Shown: positions 40,929-49,905 of the stretch, one piece after another | Layout: each line of letters starts with the position of its first letter | Position numbering within the stretch: position 1 is the first letter of the stretch | Origin: Poriferisodalis sp963663635 | Lineage (GTDB): Bacteria > Actinomycetota > Acidimicrobiia > Acidimicrobiales > Poriferisodalaceae | Direction: 5' to 3' | Assembly: GCA_963663635.2 (NCBI GenBank) | Contig: CAXXMY010000015.1 | Span: 74,970 to 138,969 of the forward strand | DNA: 64,000 nt | Notes under the pieces: generated by a model | The model's input: only the letters and a program-made list of their open reading frames with translations | The model's database searches: none | What the model was told of the DNA's origin: nothing | Program-made: the position numbers and the translations under genes

Positions 40929-43568
40929 GTGCTGAAGCTCGCCCTGCGGAACCTGTTCGAAAAGAAGATCCGCTTCGCGCTCACGACGATGTCCGTGGTC
41001 ATGGGCGTGATGTTCGTCGTCGGATCGTTCGTGCTCACCGACAGCCTGCGATCCGCGTTCGGCGATCTGGCCCAGGACATTGCCGGTGAGACCGACCTGA
41101 CGGTGCGGGCGTTCCAGGACATCGGCACCGAGGCCGATCGTCCGACGGTGCCCGACTCGCTGATGGCAGAGATTGCCGCAGTCGACGGCGTGGCCGAAGT
41201 TGTCGGCAACGTCGCGGCGCTGAACGTCGTCATCATCGACGACGAGGGAGTGTCCATCCGTCCGCAAGGGCCACCAGCGCTCGGACTCAGCTTCTCGCCG
41301 CAAAACCTCTACGTGATCGAAGGACGAGAGCCGGCTGGCCCCGGCGAATTCGTCGTGGACGCCACGACGGTCGAGCGGAACAACCTGGTCGTCGGGGAGA
41401 CCTACGACGTCCACGGCCCGATCAGCGCTCAGCCGTTCCGCTTGGTGGGCGTGTTCAACTTCGGCTCACCAGAGTCAAATACGAGTCTCGGTCAGACCAT
41501 GTCGGTCTTCGAGCTGGGCACGGCGCAGCAGTTCCTGGGCTACGAAGACGAAGTCTCTGAGATCCGTATCGGGGTCGACTCCGGCGCCGATGCCGAAGAA
41601 GTTCGCTCATCGATTGAGGCGTTGCTGGCGAGCCATGCGGCCGAGGACCAATCAGACCCCTACGAAGTCATCACCCGCGAGGTCACCGCTGCGGAACAGC
41701 AGGATCAGTTCGACAGCGTCGTCGACATCTTCAGCGCGATTCTGCTGGTGTTCGCGTTTATCGCAGTGTTCGTGTCGGCGTTCATCATCAACAACACGTT
41801 CCAGATCATCGTGAGCCAGCGGGTGCGCGAGATCGGGCTGTGGCGGGCGATCGGGGTAACGCCCCAACAGGTGTCGCGCTCGATCGTCATCGAGTCGGCG
41901 CTCGTGGGTCTCATCAGCACGGCCATCGGCATCGCGGGCGGCATGGTGCTCAGCGTCGTGATGCGCGCCGTGATCCGTGCGGGCGGATTCTCGCTGCCTG
42001 CTGGGCCGTTGGCGCTTCGCCCTCGCACGCTGGTGCTGGCGATCGTCATTGGATTCGGCGTCACGATGGCAGCCTCGATCGTTCCCGCTGTGCGTTCGCG
42101 GCGGATAGCGCCGGTTGCCGCCCTTGCGCACGATTACCGCGTCGACACCGGCAGTTTGCGGCGCCGCATGTTCCTGGGCAGCGCCGTCATCGCCGCCGGC
42201 ATCGTCTGCCTGGCGCTGGGCATGTTCGCCGACCTCGATACCGAACCCGTGCTCGCACTCACCGGCGTCGGCGCGCTCGTCGCCTTCGTCGGCATCAACA
42301 TCGCCAGCCCCGTCATCGCGCGACCGGTCGCGCGCGGGCTCGGCCGACCGATTCAGGCGCTGTTCGGCGTTCCGGGCAAGCTCGCCCGCGAGAACGCAGC
42401 GCGCAGCCCCCGGCGCACCGCATCGACTGCGGGAGCGCTGATGATCGGCTTGGCGCTTGTGTCGATGGCTGCGGTGGTGGGCGCATCGGTGCGCAAGACC
42501 GTGGTCGAGACGCTGTCCGACGCCGTGCGGTCCGACTACTTCATACAGCCAGAGCAAGTCGGTTTCGATCCGGCGGCCGGCTTCTCCGCGCAGGTGGCCG
42601 GCGACCTCGATGCGCTGGCGGTCATCGACAGCACCATTTCCGCCCGCGTGGCGTTCGGCGGCATGAACGTCGGCGGTGCCAGCCGGGACATCATCACGAC
42701 CGACTTCGACGTGGTGGAGGATCACCTCGACGGCGGCGTCGTCTCGGGCGGCTTCGCCGGCTCCGATCCGCGCACGAGCGTGGCGTTGCATGTCGACCCC
42801 GCCAGGGATCTGGACGTCGCGGTCGGGGACACGCTGGAGGCGACGTTCCCCGACAACGAGACCGACACGCTGACGGTGGTGGCGATCTACACCGACGCGG
42901 TCATCTACGGCAACTGGGTCATTGACAACGTCCTGTGGGACGAGCACTTCGGGCGTCGCGACGTCCGATTCGTGAGCGTGACTGTCGCGGGCATGCGCGA
43001 GCTGACGGCGGACAACTCTCCCGAGCTGAGCACGGAGGCGTTGGCGCAGCGCCGCTCCGATCTGCTCGAACGCAGCCGCGTTGAGGTGGACCGGGTGATG
43101 GCGGGGTACCCGGGCCTCAAAGCGGAGAACCGGGCGGAATTCCGCGAGAGCCAGGAGCAACTGCTGAACTCCTTCCTTGCAACGATCACCGGGCTGCTGG
43201 GGCTCGCGCTGGTGATCGCGCTGGTGGGCATCACCAACACGCTGGCGCTGTCGGTGTTCGAGCGCACTCGCGAGATCGGCCTGCTGCGCGCCGTGGGCAT
43301 GACCCGTCGGCAGCTGCGCCGGGCGGTGCGGTGGGAGGCGGCCATCGTGGCCACGTTCGGCGGGCTGCTCGGAGTCGCAGTCGGCGTGGTGCTGGGCATC
43401 GCAGCCGCCCTGGCGATGCCCGACTCGTTCGTCACGGGTGTCGATGTGCCCGTCGGCTCGCTCGTGATCTACGTCGTCGTCGCCGGGTTGGCCGGCCTGC
43501 TGGCGGCCGTGCTGCCGGCCCGGCGAGCGGGGCGCATGAACATCCTCGACGCAATCGCGCACGAGTAG
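40929..43568 (+). CDS. FtsX/MacB-like ABC transporter permease 2
   Basis: 879 aa, paralogue of the preceding gene with the same order: start helix IRFALTTMSVVMGVMFVVGSFVLTDSL, extracytoplasmic domain, FtsX domain with QRVREIGLWRAIGVTPQQVSRSIV, second extracytoplasmic domain (IATDFDVV-type segment), and C-terminal FERTREIGLLRAVGMTRRQLRRAVRWEA. Tandem duplication is clear from the shared N-terminus (first helix ending in TDSLR) and C-terminus (RMN(V/I)LDAIA.E). GTG 40929 with AGGAAAGG upstream. It probably pairs with permease 1 as a heterodimer served by one ATPase. Confidence 0.9.
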   Translation: MLKLALRNLFEKKIRFALTTMSVVMGVMFVVGSFVLTDSLRSAFGDLAQDIAGETDLTVRAFQDIGTEADRPTVPDSLMAEIAAVDGVAEVVGNVAALNVVIIDDEGVSIRPQGPPALGLSFSPQNLYVIEGREPAGPGEFVVDATTVERNNLVVGETYDVHGPISAQPFRLVGVFNFGSPESNTSLGQTMSVFELGTAQQFLGYEDEVSEIRIGVDSGADAEEVRSSIEALLASHAAEDQSDPYEVITREVTAAEQQDQFDSVVDIFSAILLVFAFIAVFVSAFIINNTFQIIVSQRVREIGLWRAIGVTPQQVSRSIVIESALVGLISTAIGIAGGMVLSVVMRAVIRAGGFSLPAGPLALRPRTLVLAIVIGFGVTMAASIVPAVRSRRIAPVAALAHDYRVDTGSLRRRMFLGSAVIAAGIVCLALGMFADLDTEPVLALTGVGALVAFVGINIASPVIARPVARGLGRPIQALFGVPGKLARENAARSPRRTASTAGALMIGLALVSMAAVVGASVRKTVVETLSDAVRSDYFIQPEQVGFDPAAGFSAQVAGDLDALAVIDSTISARVAFGGMNVGGASRDIITTDFDVVEDHLDGGVVSGGFAGSDPRTSVALHVDPARDLDVAVGDTLEATFPDNETDTLTVVAIYTDAVIYGNWVIDNVLWDEHFGRRDVRFVSVTVAGMRELTADNSPELSTEALAQRRSDLLERSRVEVDRVMAGYPGLKAENRAEFRESQEQLLNSFLATITGLLGLALVIALVGITNTLALSVFERTREIGLLRAVGMTRRQLRRAVRWEAAIVATFGGLLGVAVGVVLGIAAALAMPDSFVTGVDVPVGSLVIYVVVAGLAGLLAAVLPARRAGRMNILDAIAHE

Positions 43569-43648
43569 TTCCAGCCCGGCTGCGCTGTCGTGCTGACGAA
43601 TCGCTGCGCCGCCGCTCGGTCTCTCACGAGGTGGCCGCGGCCCGTTTC

Positions 43649-43654
43649 TACACT
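43649..43654 (+). promoter_or_regulatory. -10 box of the cyclase-ATPase gene, leaderless arrangement
   Basis: TACACT ends 6 nt before ATG 43661 (and 3 nt before ATG 43658). The 6-nt spacing seen at other genes favours ATG 43661. Confidence 0.45.
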
Positions 43655-43660
43655 GTCATG

Positions 43661-46600
43661 ATGACTTGCCCGGCGTGCGCGACAGAAGTGCCGCCGGGTG
43701 CACGCTTTTGCCCGAGCTGCGGCAACCTGTTGGTTCAGACCGAGGAACGTCGCGTCGTCACGGTGCTGTTCAGCGATCTCGTCGGATTCACCTCGATGGG
43801 CGAAGGGGCTGACCCTGAAGAGCTGAAGCATTTGGTGGATCGGTGCTTCCAACGGCTCGTGGCCGACGTCACTGCGTTCGGCGGCACGATCGACAAGATC
43901 ATCGGCGACGCCATCTTGGCGCTGTTCGGCGCGCCGACCGCTCACGAGGATGATCCCGAGCGCGCACTGCGGGCCGCGTTCCGAATGCGCCGCTCGCTGG
44001 AGGACTTCAACGTCGAGCGCGATTTGAACCTGCAAATGCGCATCGGCATCAACACCGGCGAGGTGCTCGTGGGGGCGCTGCGAGCCGGCGGCGACTACAC
44101 CGCCATGGGCGACACGGTCAACATCGCCAGTCGGCTGCAGAGCATCGCCGAAGCCGGCGAAGTTCTGGTGGGGGGAGCCACTCACGCAGCCACGGCGGCC
44201 GTCGTGGAGTACACGTCCCGGGGCGAGACAGGCCTGCGGGGACGTGACGAACCGGTGGATGTGTTCGTGGCCAGCGGCGAGATGGCACCGCCGGGGCGCC
44301 GCCGCAGCGCGTCATTGTCACCGCTGGTCGGGCGTGAATTGGAGTACGCGCTGCTGCAATCTGCTCTTGACACCTCTGTTGCTCGCCGCCGCGCCCAGCT
44401 GGTCCAGATCGTCGCAGAGGCCGGCATGGGCAAAACCCGGCTCGCGCGCGAGGCGGCCGCAGAAGCCGAGGCGCGCCATGGTGCGATCGTGCTCGAGAGC
44501 ATGGCGCTGCCCTACGACGAGACGAATCCGCTGCGCTGCATCGGCGATGCCATCGCGAGTGCTGCGGGCGTCGGCAGCGACGACTCCACGGTGGTCGCGA
44601 CGCGGCGCATCTCGTCACTGGTGGCCGATGTGCTGCAACCGCAGTCTGCTGATTTCTCTGAGTCGGGGAGCTACGAGGAGATCGACGAGATCACCGATGT
44701 CGTGCTGGCGGTGCTGGGCCGCGTCGGCACGGGCGACGCCGCCGAGATCGAATGGCGTGCCGAAGCCACCTTGCGATCGTTGCGCCGGTTCCTCGGAGCG
44801 CTCGCCCGCCGCCGACCTGTCGTGCTGCTGCTCAGCGACGTGCACTGGGCGGACGAACGGCTGCTTCTGCTGCTCGAACAGCTGCTGGCGTCGCTGGCGG
44901 CACTGCCGTTTGTCGCCATCACGACTGCCCGCTGGACCGTGGACGAACAGCGCTGGCAGGTGCCTCCGGGCCGCCATAGCACCGTCGTGCTCAACCTCGA
45001 TCCGCTCAACCGGGAGGCCACAGCGGAGCTGGTCGCCGAGCTGCTCGGGGCCAATGTGCAACCGCACATCGCCGACCAGCTCTACGAGCGCAGCGGCGGC
45101 AACCCGTTCTTCCTCGAAGAGATCAGCATGCTGCTTCGTGAAACCGGCGTCGTGGGGCCCGGCGCGCGGTCTGACCATGAAGAGCGCTCGATAGCCGAGC
45201 TGCCCGACACGCTGCGCGGTCTCGTGGCTGCGCGCCTCGACGCGCTGAGTGCTCCCGAGCGCCGCTTGGTGGACGCGGCATCGGTGTTCGGCGGCGGCGG
45301 TTCGATCGCCGATCTGCTGGCAATGACCGCGCCCGAGGTCGAAGCCGACCTCGACGCCGAGCCACATCGCGCCGACCAGCAGCGCGCCGAGCCACATCGC
45401 GCCGAGCCACATCGCGACAGCGTCTTCCAGCGCCTCGTGGACAAGGACATCCTCACTCGGGAAGCCGATTCGTGGACCTTCCGCAGCGATGTGGTGCGCG
45501 ACGTTGCCTACAGCATGCTCACCAAGGTGGCGCGAGCCGAGCGCCATCTCGATGTCGCAATGTGGCTTGCGCAACATCGAGATGGTCCATCCGGCGAGTC
45601 GATCGGCGTGATTGCCGACCACTTTGGCTCGGCTGTCGAGCTGGGCGCGGGCGACAAGGCCAAACGCGCTGACTCCGCCGCAGCCGAGATCGCCGGACCC
45701 GGCCACGCCGCCACCAGGCGCAGCGACGAAGACCTCTTCTTGGGCGGCATGACCGAAGTCGCCATCGAATGGCTGGGACGGGCCGGCAAATGGGCCGCCG
45801 CGCGTGACAGTCACTATGCGGCTGCGCAGTTCTACCAGCGAGCCATCGAATTGCTGGGTGACGCCGATCCACGTCTCATCGATATGGCGCTGGGCCGCGC
45901 CGCCGCACGCCTGCGCCTTGGCGAGCTGCACGGCGCGCGCGCCGACGCGGAGCTGGCCCGCGCGCTCGCGACGCTCGACGGCAACCGCATCGCAGCAGCA
46001 CATGGCCTGCGGGTGCTGGGCGAGATAGCGCTCGCCGAGGACGATCACGCCGCCGCCGACAAGCTGCTGGCCGACGCGCTGAATCAGTTCCGCACCATGG
46101 GCGAGGTGCGAGAGGCAGCCGAGACGCTGCGGCTGCGGGGGCTTGCCTCGCTGCGCGGCGGTGATTACGGGCGCGCCGACCGCTACATCAACGAGGCAAA
46201 CGGCACGTTCGGACACCTCGGCGACGAGATCGGTGCGGCGTGGTGCCTGCAGAACCTGGCCTGGCTGTCGTTCGAGCAAGGCCTGATCGCCGAGGCCGGT
46301 GATCGACTGCACACCGCCATCGAGCGATTCAGCGAGCTGGGCGACACGCTCGGGTTGACGACCGCCCAAGGTCTGCTGGCCTTCCTTCGATTCCACGCGG
46401 GCCAGCGCGACGAGGCCGAGGACTTGGCCCGCTCGGTGCACGCCATCGCGCACGAGCGGGGCGAGCGATTCACCGAGGCGATGATGGATTTGCTGCTTGC
46501 ATCGCTGGGCCTGTGGTCCGGGCGGGCGTTGGCGGCGGTCGACCGGGCCCGTGCGGCCGAACAGGTCTTCCGCCAGGTGCACAGCGACTTCGGCGTTGTG

Positions 46601-47461
46601 CAGGCGCTGGGCCTGCTGGGCCGGTCCTTTGCCGCGGTCGGCGAGCTGCAGCGCAGCCGCGCCGTGCTCGCGGAGTGCTTCCAGCGGGCGACCGATATGC
46701 CCGGCCGACCGCTCGAGGGCTTCGCGCGTGCCGTTCGTGCCGGTGCCGCCGTGCAGATGGGCAGCCCCGAGACGGTGATGGAGGATCTGCTGCGGGCGGG
46801 CTGGGACGCCCGATCGGGCTTCGACGATCACGCTGCGCCCTCGGTGCCCGTCCGCTCAGGACCGAACGAGCGAACCGCGGTCATCGGTTTGCTCGACTTG
46901 GAGGTTTCGCTCGGGCTGGCGCTGCTGCAGTACGGACGTCCCGCCGATGCGGTTGCCGCGCTCGAAGCGGTACCCGTCGACGAGAAGCTGCCGTCGACGT
47001 ATCTCAACTCGAGCCTGGCGCTGGCGTACGTCGCGGTTGGCCGAACCGCTGAGGCGCTGGAACGATCCCGGGCGGCGATGGCCAGCGGCACCGGCACGTA
47101 TCTCGACGTGCGCACCGCATTGGTGGCTCGAGCGCTGGCACACGCACGCGACGCAGATCGCCCCGCGATGGAGGCTGCCTTCGAGCAGGTCATGAACATC
47201 ATCGACGCCACCGACAGCCGGCTCAGCCAGACCGTCGTGCGTCTTGCTCGGGCGATCGGGCACGAAGCCTTCGACGCTCCCGACACTGCCGAACTGCGGG
47301 CCGAGACCGAGGTCGCCATCATTCAGCTCGGCGCTCGCCCGACTGGCTGGGAGACCGCATTCCGGCTGGCCGCCGGACTCAGCGCAATAACTTCTGTGGT
47401 CAGCGGCCCACTGCCCGAGGCGATTCCGTACCCGGGCATCTCCGATCAGCCGCGTCACTAG
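43661..47461 (+). CDS. Zinc-ribbon / class III nucleotidyl cyclase / AAA ATPase / TPR signalling protein
   Basis: About 1,266 aa. N-terminal zinc ribbon (Cys3, Cys6, Cys17, Cys20), then a class III cyclase domain: metal Asp39 (LFSDLVGFTSM), Asp83 (IIGDAILALFGAP), GINTGEVLVG, and DTVNIASRLQ with the transition-state N and R. Then an AAA/STAND ATPase (PLVGRELEYALL, Walker A AEAGMGKTR near 252-260, HWADERLLLLLEQ) and a long C-terminal TPR-like helical array (about 680-1230). A low-complexity insert holds AEPHR repeats. Architecture matches actinobacterial adenylate/guanylate cyclase-ATPase regulators. cAMP synthesis is inferred; ligand unknown. Confidence 0.88.
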   Translation: MTCPACATEVPPGARFCPSCGNLLVQTEERRVVTVLFSDLVGFTSMGEGADPEELKHLVDRCFQRLVADVTAFGGTIDKIIGDAILALFGAPTAHEDDPERALRAAFRMRRSLEDFNVERDLNLQMRIGINTGEVLVGALRAGGDYTAMGDTVNIASRLQSIAEAGEVLVGGATHAATAAVVEYTSRGETGLRGRDEPVDVFVASGEMAPPGRRRSASLSPLVGRELEYALLQSALDTSVARRRAQLVQIVAEAGMGKTRLAREAAAEAEARHGAIVLESMALPYDETNPLRCIGDAIASAAGVGSDDSTVVATRRISSLVADVLQPQSADFSESGSYEEIDEITDVVLAVLGRVGTGDAAEIEWRAEATLRSLRRFLGALARRRPVVLLLSDVHWADERLLLLLEQLLASLAALPFVAITTARWTVDEQRWQVPPGRHSTVVLNLDPLNREATAELVAELLGANVQPHIADQLYERSGGNPFFLEEISMLLRETGVVGPGARSDHEERSIAELPDTLRGLVAARLDALSAPERRLVDAASVFGGGGSIADLLAMTAPEVEADLDAEPHRADQQRAEPHRAEPHRDSVFQRLVDKDILTREADSWTFRSDVVRDVAYSMLTKVARAERHLDVAMWLAQHRDGPSGESIGVIADHFGSAVELGAGDKAKRADSAAAEIAGPGHAATRRSDEDLFLGGMTEVAIEWLGRAGKWAAARDSHYAAAQFYQRAIELLGDADPRLIDMALGRAAARLRLGELHGARADAELARALATLDGNRIAAAHGLRVLGEIALAEDDHAAADKLLADALNQFRTMGEVREAAETLRLRGLASLRGGDYGRADRYINEANGTFGHLGDEIGAAWCLQNLAWLSFEQGLIAEAGDRLHTAIERFSELGDTLGLTTAQGLLAFLRFHAGQRDEAEDLARSVHAIAHERGERFTEAMMDLLLASLGLWSGRALAAVDRARAAEQVFRQVHSDFGVVQALGLLGRSFAAVGELQRSRAVLAECFQRATDMPGRPLEGFARAVRAGAAVQMGSPETVMEDLLRAGWDARSGFDDHAAPSVPVRSGPNERTAVIGLLDLEVSLGLALLQYGRPADAVAALEAVPVDEKLPSTYLNSSLALAYVAVGRTAEALERSRAAMASGTGTYLDVRTALVARALAHARDADRPAMEAAFEQVMNIIDATDSRLSQTVVRLARAIGHEAFDAPDTAELRAETEVAIIQLGARPTGWETAFRLAAGLSAITSVVSGPLPEAIPYPGISDQPRH
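45355..45418 (+). repeat. 15-bp repeats in the cyclase-ATPase gene
   Basis: GCCGAGCCACATCGC occurs three times (one copy separated by a diverged unit), encoding A-E-P-H-R repeats in a linker of the ATPase region. Confidence 0.85.
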
Positions 47462-47467
47462 GGCCGG

Positions 47468-47473
47468 TAGTGT
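47468..47473 (+). promoter_or_regulatory. -10 box of the B12-binding gene, leaderless arrangement
   Basis: TAGTGT ends 6 nt before the ATG at 47480, just after the stop of the cyclase gene. Confidence 0.4.
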
Positions 47474-47479
47474 CGCCGC

Positions 47480-47896
47480 ATGTCCCCACCTGCCGACCGA
47501 GTGCTGGTCACCAAGATCGGACTCGACGGGCACGACCGCGGCGTGAAGGTGGTCGCGCGCATGCTGCGCGACGCCGGATTCGAAGTCATCTACACGGGCC
47601 TGTTCCAGACGCCGCAGAGCGTCGTGGCGGCCGCAATCGACGAGGACGTGGACGCCATCGGTGTCTCGATGCTGTCGGGGGCTCACGAGGCGCTCGTGCC
47701 GCTCGTCACTGCGGGTCTGGCCGAAGCGGGCGCCGACATCCCGGTGATCCTGGGCGGCATCGTCCCCGACGGAGACCGCGAATCCATGCAACTAGCCGGT
47801 GTCGCGGCGGTGATGACTCCAGGCGCTACGTCGGCAGAAGTGGTCGCCGCAGTGCGTGACGCAATCGATCGCTCCCGTGCCGCCCGCAGCAAGTAG
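47480..47896 (+). CDS. Cobalamin B12-binding domain protein (methylmalonyl-CoA mutase small part)
   Basis: 138 aa, only the B12-binding Rossmann-like domain. The D-x-H-x-x-G motif is intact in KIGLDGHDRGVKVVARMLRDAGFEV (base-off/His-on cobalamin). Then GVSMLSGAHEALVPLV, VILGGIVPDGD and the terminal AVMTPGATSAEVVAAVRD. Matches the separate C-terminal subunit of acyl-CoA mutases (methylmalonyl-, isobutyryl- or ethylmalonyl-type). The catalytic large subunit is not in the window. Neighbouring 3-hydroxyacyl-CoA dehydrogenase fits short-chain acyl-CoA metabolism. Confidence 0.9.
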   Translation: MSPPADRVLVTKIGLDGHDRGVKVVARMLRDAGFEVIYTGLFQTPQSVVAAAIDEDVDAIGVSMLSGAHEALVPLVTAGLAEAGADIPVILGGIVPDGDRESMQLAGVAAVMTPGATSAEVVAAVRDAIDRSRAARSK

Positions 47897-47931
47897 CAGC
47901 CGGCGGCGCTCCGCGAATTGGGGCGGACCGG

Positions 47932-47937
47932 TAGATT
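47932..47937 (+). promoter_or_regulatory. -10 box of the 3-hydroxyacyl-CoA dehydrogenase gene, leaderless arrangement
   Basis: TAGATT ends 6 nt before the GTG at 47944, which supports that start over ATG 47965. Confidence 0.4.
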
Positions 47938-47943
47938 GCCCCC

Positions 47944-48819
47944 GTGTCTCGGGAGAACGGGCCTATGGAGAAAATTGGGGTGGTGGGCTGCGGCCTGATG
48001 GGGTCCGGCATCGCCGAAGTGGCTGCTCGCAGCGGTTGCGACGTCAAAGTCGTCGAAGTCAACGACGAAGCGCTGGCGACCGGCATGGCTCGCATCGAGC
48101 GCAGCTTGAACCGTGCCGTCAACACCGGGAAGCTGGACGAGGCCGGGCGCGAGGCGACGCTCGGCGCCATCTCGTTCTCCGAAGACCTCGACGACCTGGC
48201 CGACCGCGAGTTCGTCATCGAGGCGATCGTGGAGTCCGAGGCCGCCAAGCTCGACGTCTTCGAGCATCTGTCGAAAGTGCTGGTGGACCCGAACGCGGTG
48301 ATGGCGTCCAACACGTCAGCCATCCCGATCATGAAGCTGGCCATGGCCACCGACCGGCCCTCGCAAGTCATCGGCATGCACTTCTTCAACCCGGTGCCCA
48401 TCATGGGCCTCGTCGAGGTGATCTCGTCGCTGCTGACGGCCGAGGAGACTGCCGCGAAGTGCCGGGCGTTCGCAACGGATCGGCTTGGCAAGCGGGTGGT
48501 GGACAGCGGGGACCGGGCCGGATTCGTGGTCAACGCCCTGCTGATCCCGTACATCCTGTCTGCGGTGCGAATGCTGGAGTCGGGCTTCGCCTCCACCGAC
48601 GACATCGATGCCGGCATGGTGCTCGGCTGCAACCACCCGATGGGCCCGCTGGCGCTGTGCGACCTCATCGGACTCGACACCACCATGGCCGTGGCCGAAT
48701 CGCTGTACGAGGAATTCCGCGAGCAGCTCTACGCGCCCCCTCCGATGCTCAGCCGCATGTGCGACGCCGGTCTGCTGGGTCGAAAGTCCGGCCGGGGCTT
48801 CTACACCTACGGCAGCTAG
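47944..48819 (+). CDS. 3-hydroxybutyryl-CoA dehydrogenase
   Basis: NAD(P)-dependent oxidation of 3-hydroxyacyl-CoA or the reverse. 291 aa. N-terminal dinucleotide loop IGVVGCGLMGSGIAEVAARSG, catalytic His in GMHFFNPVPIMGLVEVI, NTSAIPI and the C-terminal FVVNALLIPYILSAVRMLESGFAS...GCNHPMGPLALCDLIGLD. A complete HBDH/PaaH-type enzyme. Start GTG 47944; a few extra residues precede the first strand. Followed by an APH-like kinase gene after 12 bp. Confidence 0.92.
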   Translation: MSRENGPMEKIGVVGCGLMGSGIAEVAARSGCDVKVVEVNDEALATGMARIERSLNRAVNTGKLDEAGREATLGAISFSEDLDDLADREFVIEAIVESEAAKLDVFEHLSKVLVDPNAVMASNTSAIPIMKLAMATDRPSQVIGMHFFNPVPIMGLVEVISSLLTAEETAAKCRAFATDRLGKRVVDSGDRAGFVVNALLIPYILSAVRMLESGFASTDDIDAGMVLGCNHPMGPLALCDLIGLDTTMAVAESLYEEFREQLYAPPPMLSRMCDAGLLGRKSGRGFYTYGS

Positions 48820-48831
48820 CGATTCGACGGC

Positions 48832-49905
48832 GTGTCAGCGGGCACAGCGACCGACGAGGTGCCGGCCGGCATCAACGCAGCCTCTGTCAGCGCGTGGTTC
48901 GCGCAGAATGTCCCGCAGGCCGCTGCGCCGCTGCGGTTCGAGTTGATCGCAGGCGGGCGGTCGAACCTGACCTACCGGGTGCATTGCGCCGACGGCGACT
49001 CGGTGGTGCTGCGCCGTCCACCGCTGGGCCATGTGCTGGCCACCGCGCACGACATGGGCCGCGAGCACAAGATCATCTCCGGTGTCGGGCTCACCGATAT
49101 TCCCGTGCCGCGAACGATCGCACTCTGCGACGACCCTGACGTCAACGATGCGCCGTTCTATGTCATGAGCTACGAACAGGGTGCAGTCCTGCATTCGGCG
49201 GACGAATCTGCACTGGTGCCCGACGCCGAGCGCATGCCGCTCAGCCGCCGGGTGGCCGATGTGCTGGCCGAGCTGCACGCGATCGAGCCTGACGATGTCG
49301 GCTTGGGTGACCTCGGTCGGCGCGAGGACTACCTAGGCCGCCAGCTGCGGCGCTGGACCCGCCAATGGGAGCAGTCCAAGACGCGAGAGCTCCCGATCAT
49401 GGACGAGGTCGCCGCAGTTCTGGCGGCCCGCAAACCCGACCAGATCGGGGCCGCGATCGTTCACGGCGACTACCGGTTGGGGAACATGCTGACTGGTGCC
49501 CGTCCGACTGGGCACTATCCGAATGGGCACTGGGGGATCGTCGCCGTGCTCGACTGGGAGCTGTGCACCCTCGGCGATCCGCTCGCAGATGTGGGCTTCC
49601 TCATGAACAACTGGGTGTCGCCCGACGAACCGTCTGCGGGCACCTCCGCGCCGACCCAAGCCGGCGGTTTCGCTTCGCGCACCCAGATGCTCGACTGGTA
49701 CTGCGATGCATCTGGCCGCGATGTGTCCGGCGTCGAGTACTACCGCGCGTTCTCATACTGGCGATTGGCTGCTATATCCGAAGGTGTGCTGAACCGGTAT
49801 CTGCACGGCGCCATGGCTGACGCGGAGGAGACCGACACGAGTGTGTTCCGCGACTCGGTCGACTTCCTGTCGGCAAGCGCCGCCGAACGCCTCGCCATCC
49901 GCTGA
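48832..49905 (+). CDS. Phosphotransferase family (APH/ACAD10-like kinase)
   Basis: 357 aa, protein-kinase-like fold. Visible: RVHCADGDSVVLRRPP (nucleotide strand), catalytic loop IVHGDYRLGNM (H-G-D-x4-N) and metal-binding AVLDWELCTLGDPLADVGFL (D-x-E). This is the aminoglycoside-phosphotransferase-like group found in acyl-CoA catabolism and fused to acyl-CoA dehydrogenase in ACAD10/11, where 4-hydroxy acyl groups are phosphorylated. The 3-hydroxyacyl-CoA dehydrogenase neighbour supports a lipid role over drug resistance. GTG 48832. Stop overlaps the HtrA start (TGATG). Confidence 0.85.
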   Translation: MSAGTATDEVPAGINAASVSAWFAQNVPQAAAPLRFELIAGGRSNLTYRVHCADGDSVVLRRPPLGHVLATAHDMGREHKIISGVGLTDIPVPRTIALCDDPDVNDAPFYVMSYEQGAVLHSADESALVPDAERMPLSRRVADVLAELHAIEPDDVGLGDLGRREDYLGRQLRRWTRQWEQSKTRELPIMDEVAAVLAARKPDQIGAAIVHGDYRLGNMLTGARPTGHYPNGHWGIVAVLDWELCTLGDPLADVGFLMNNWVSPDEPSAGTSAPTQAGGFASRTQMLDWYCDASGRDVSGVEYYRAFSYWRLAAISEGVLNRYLHGAMADAEETDTSVFRDSVDFLSASAAERLAIR

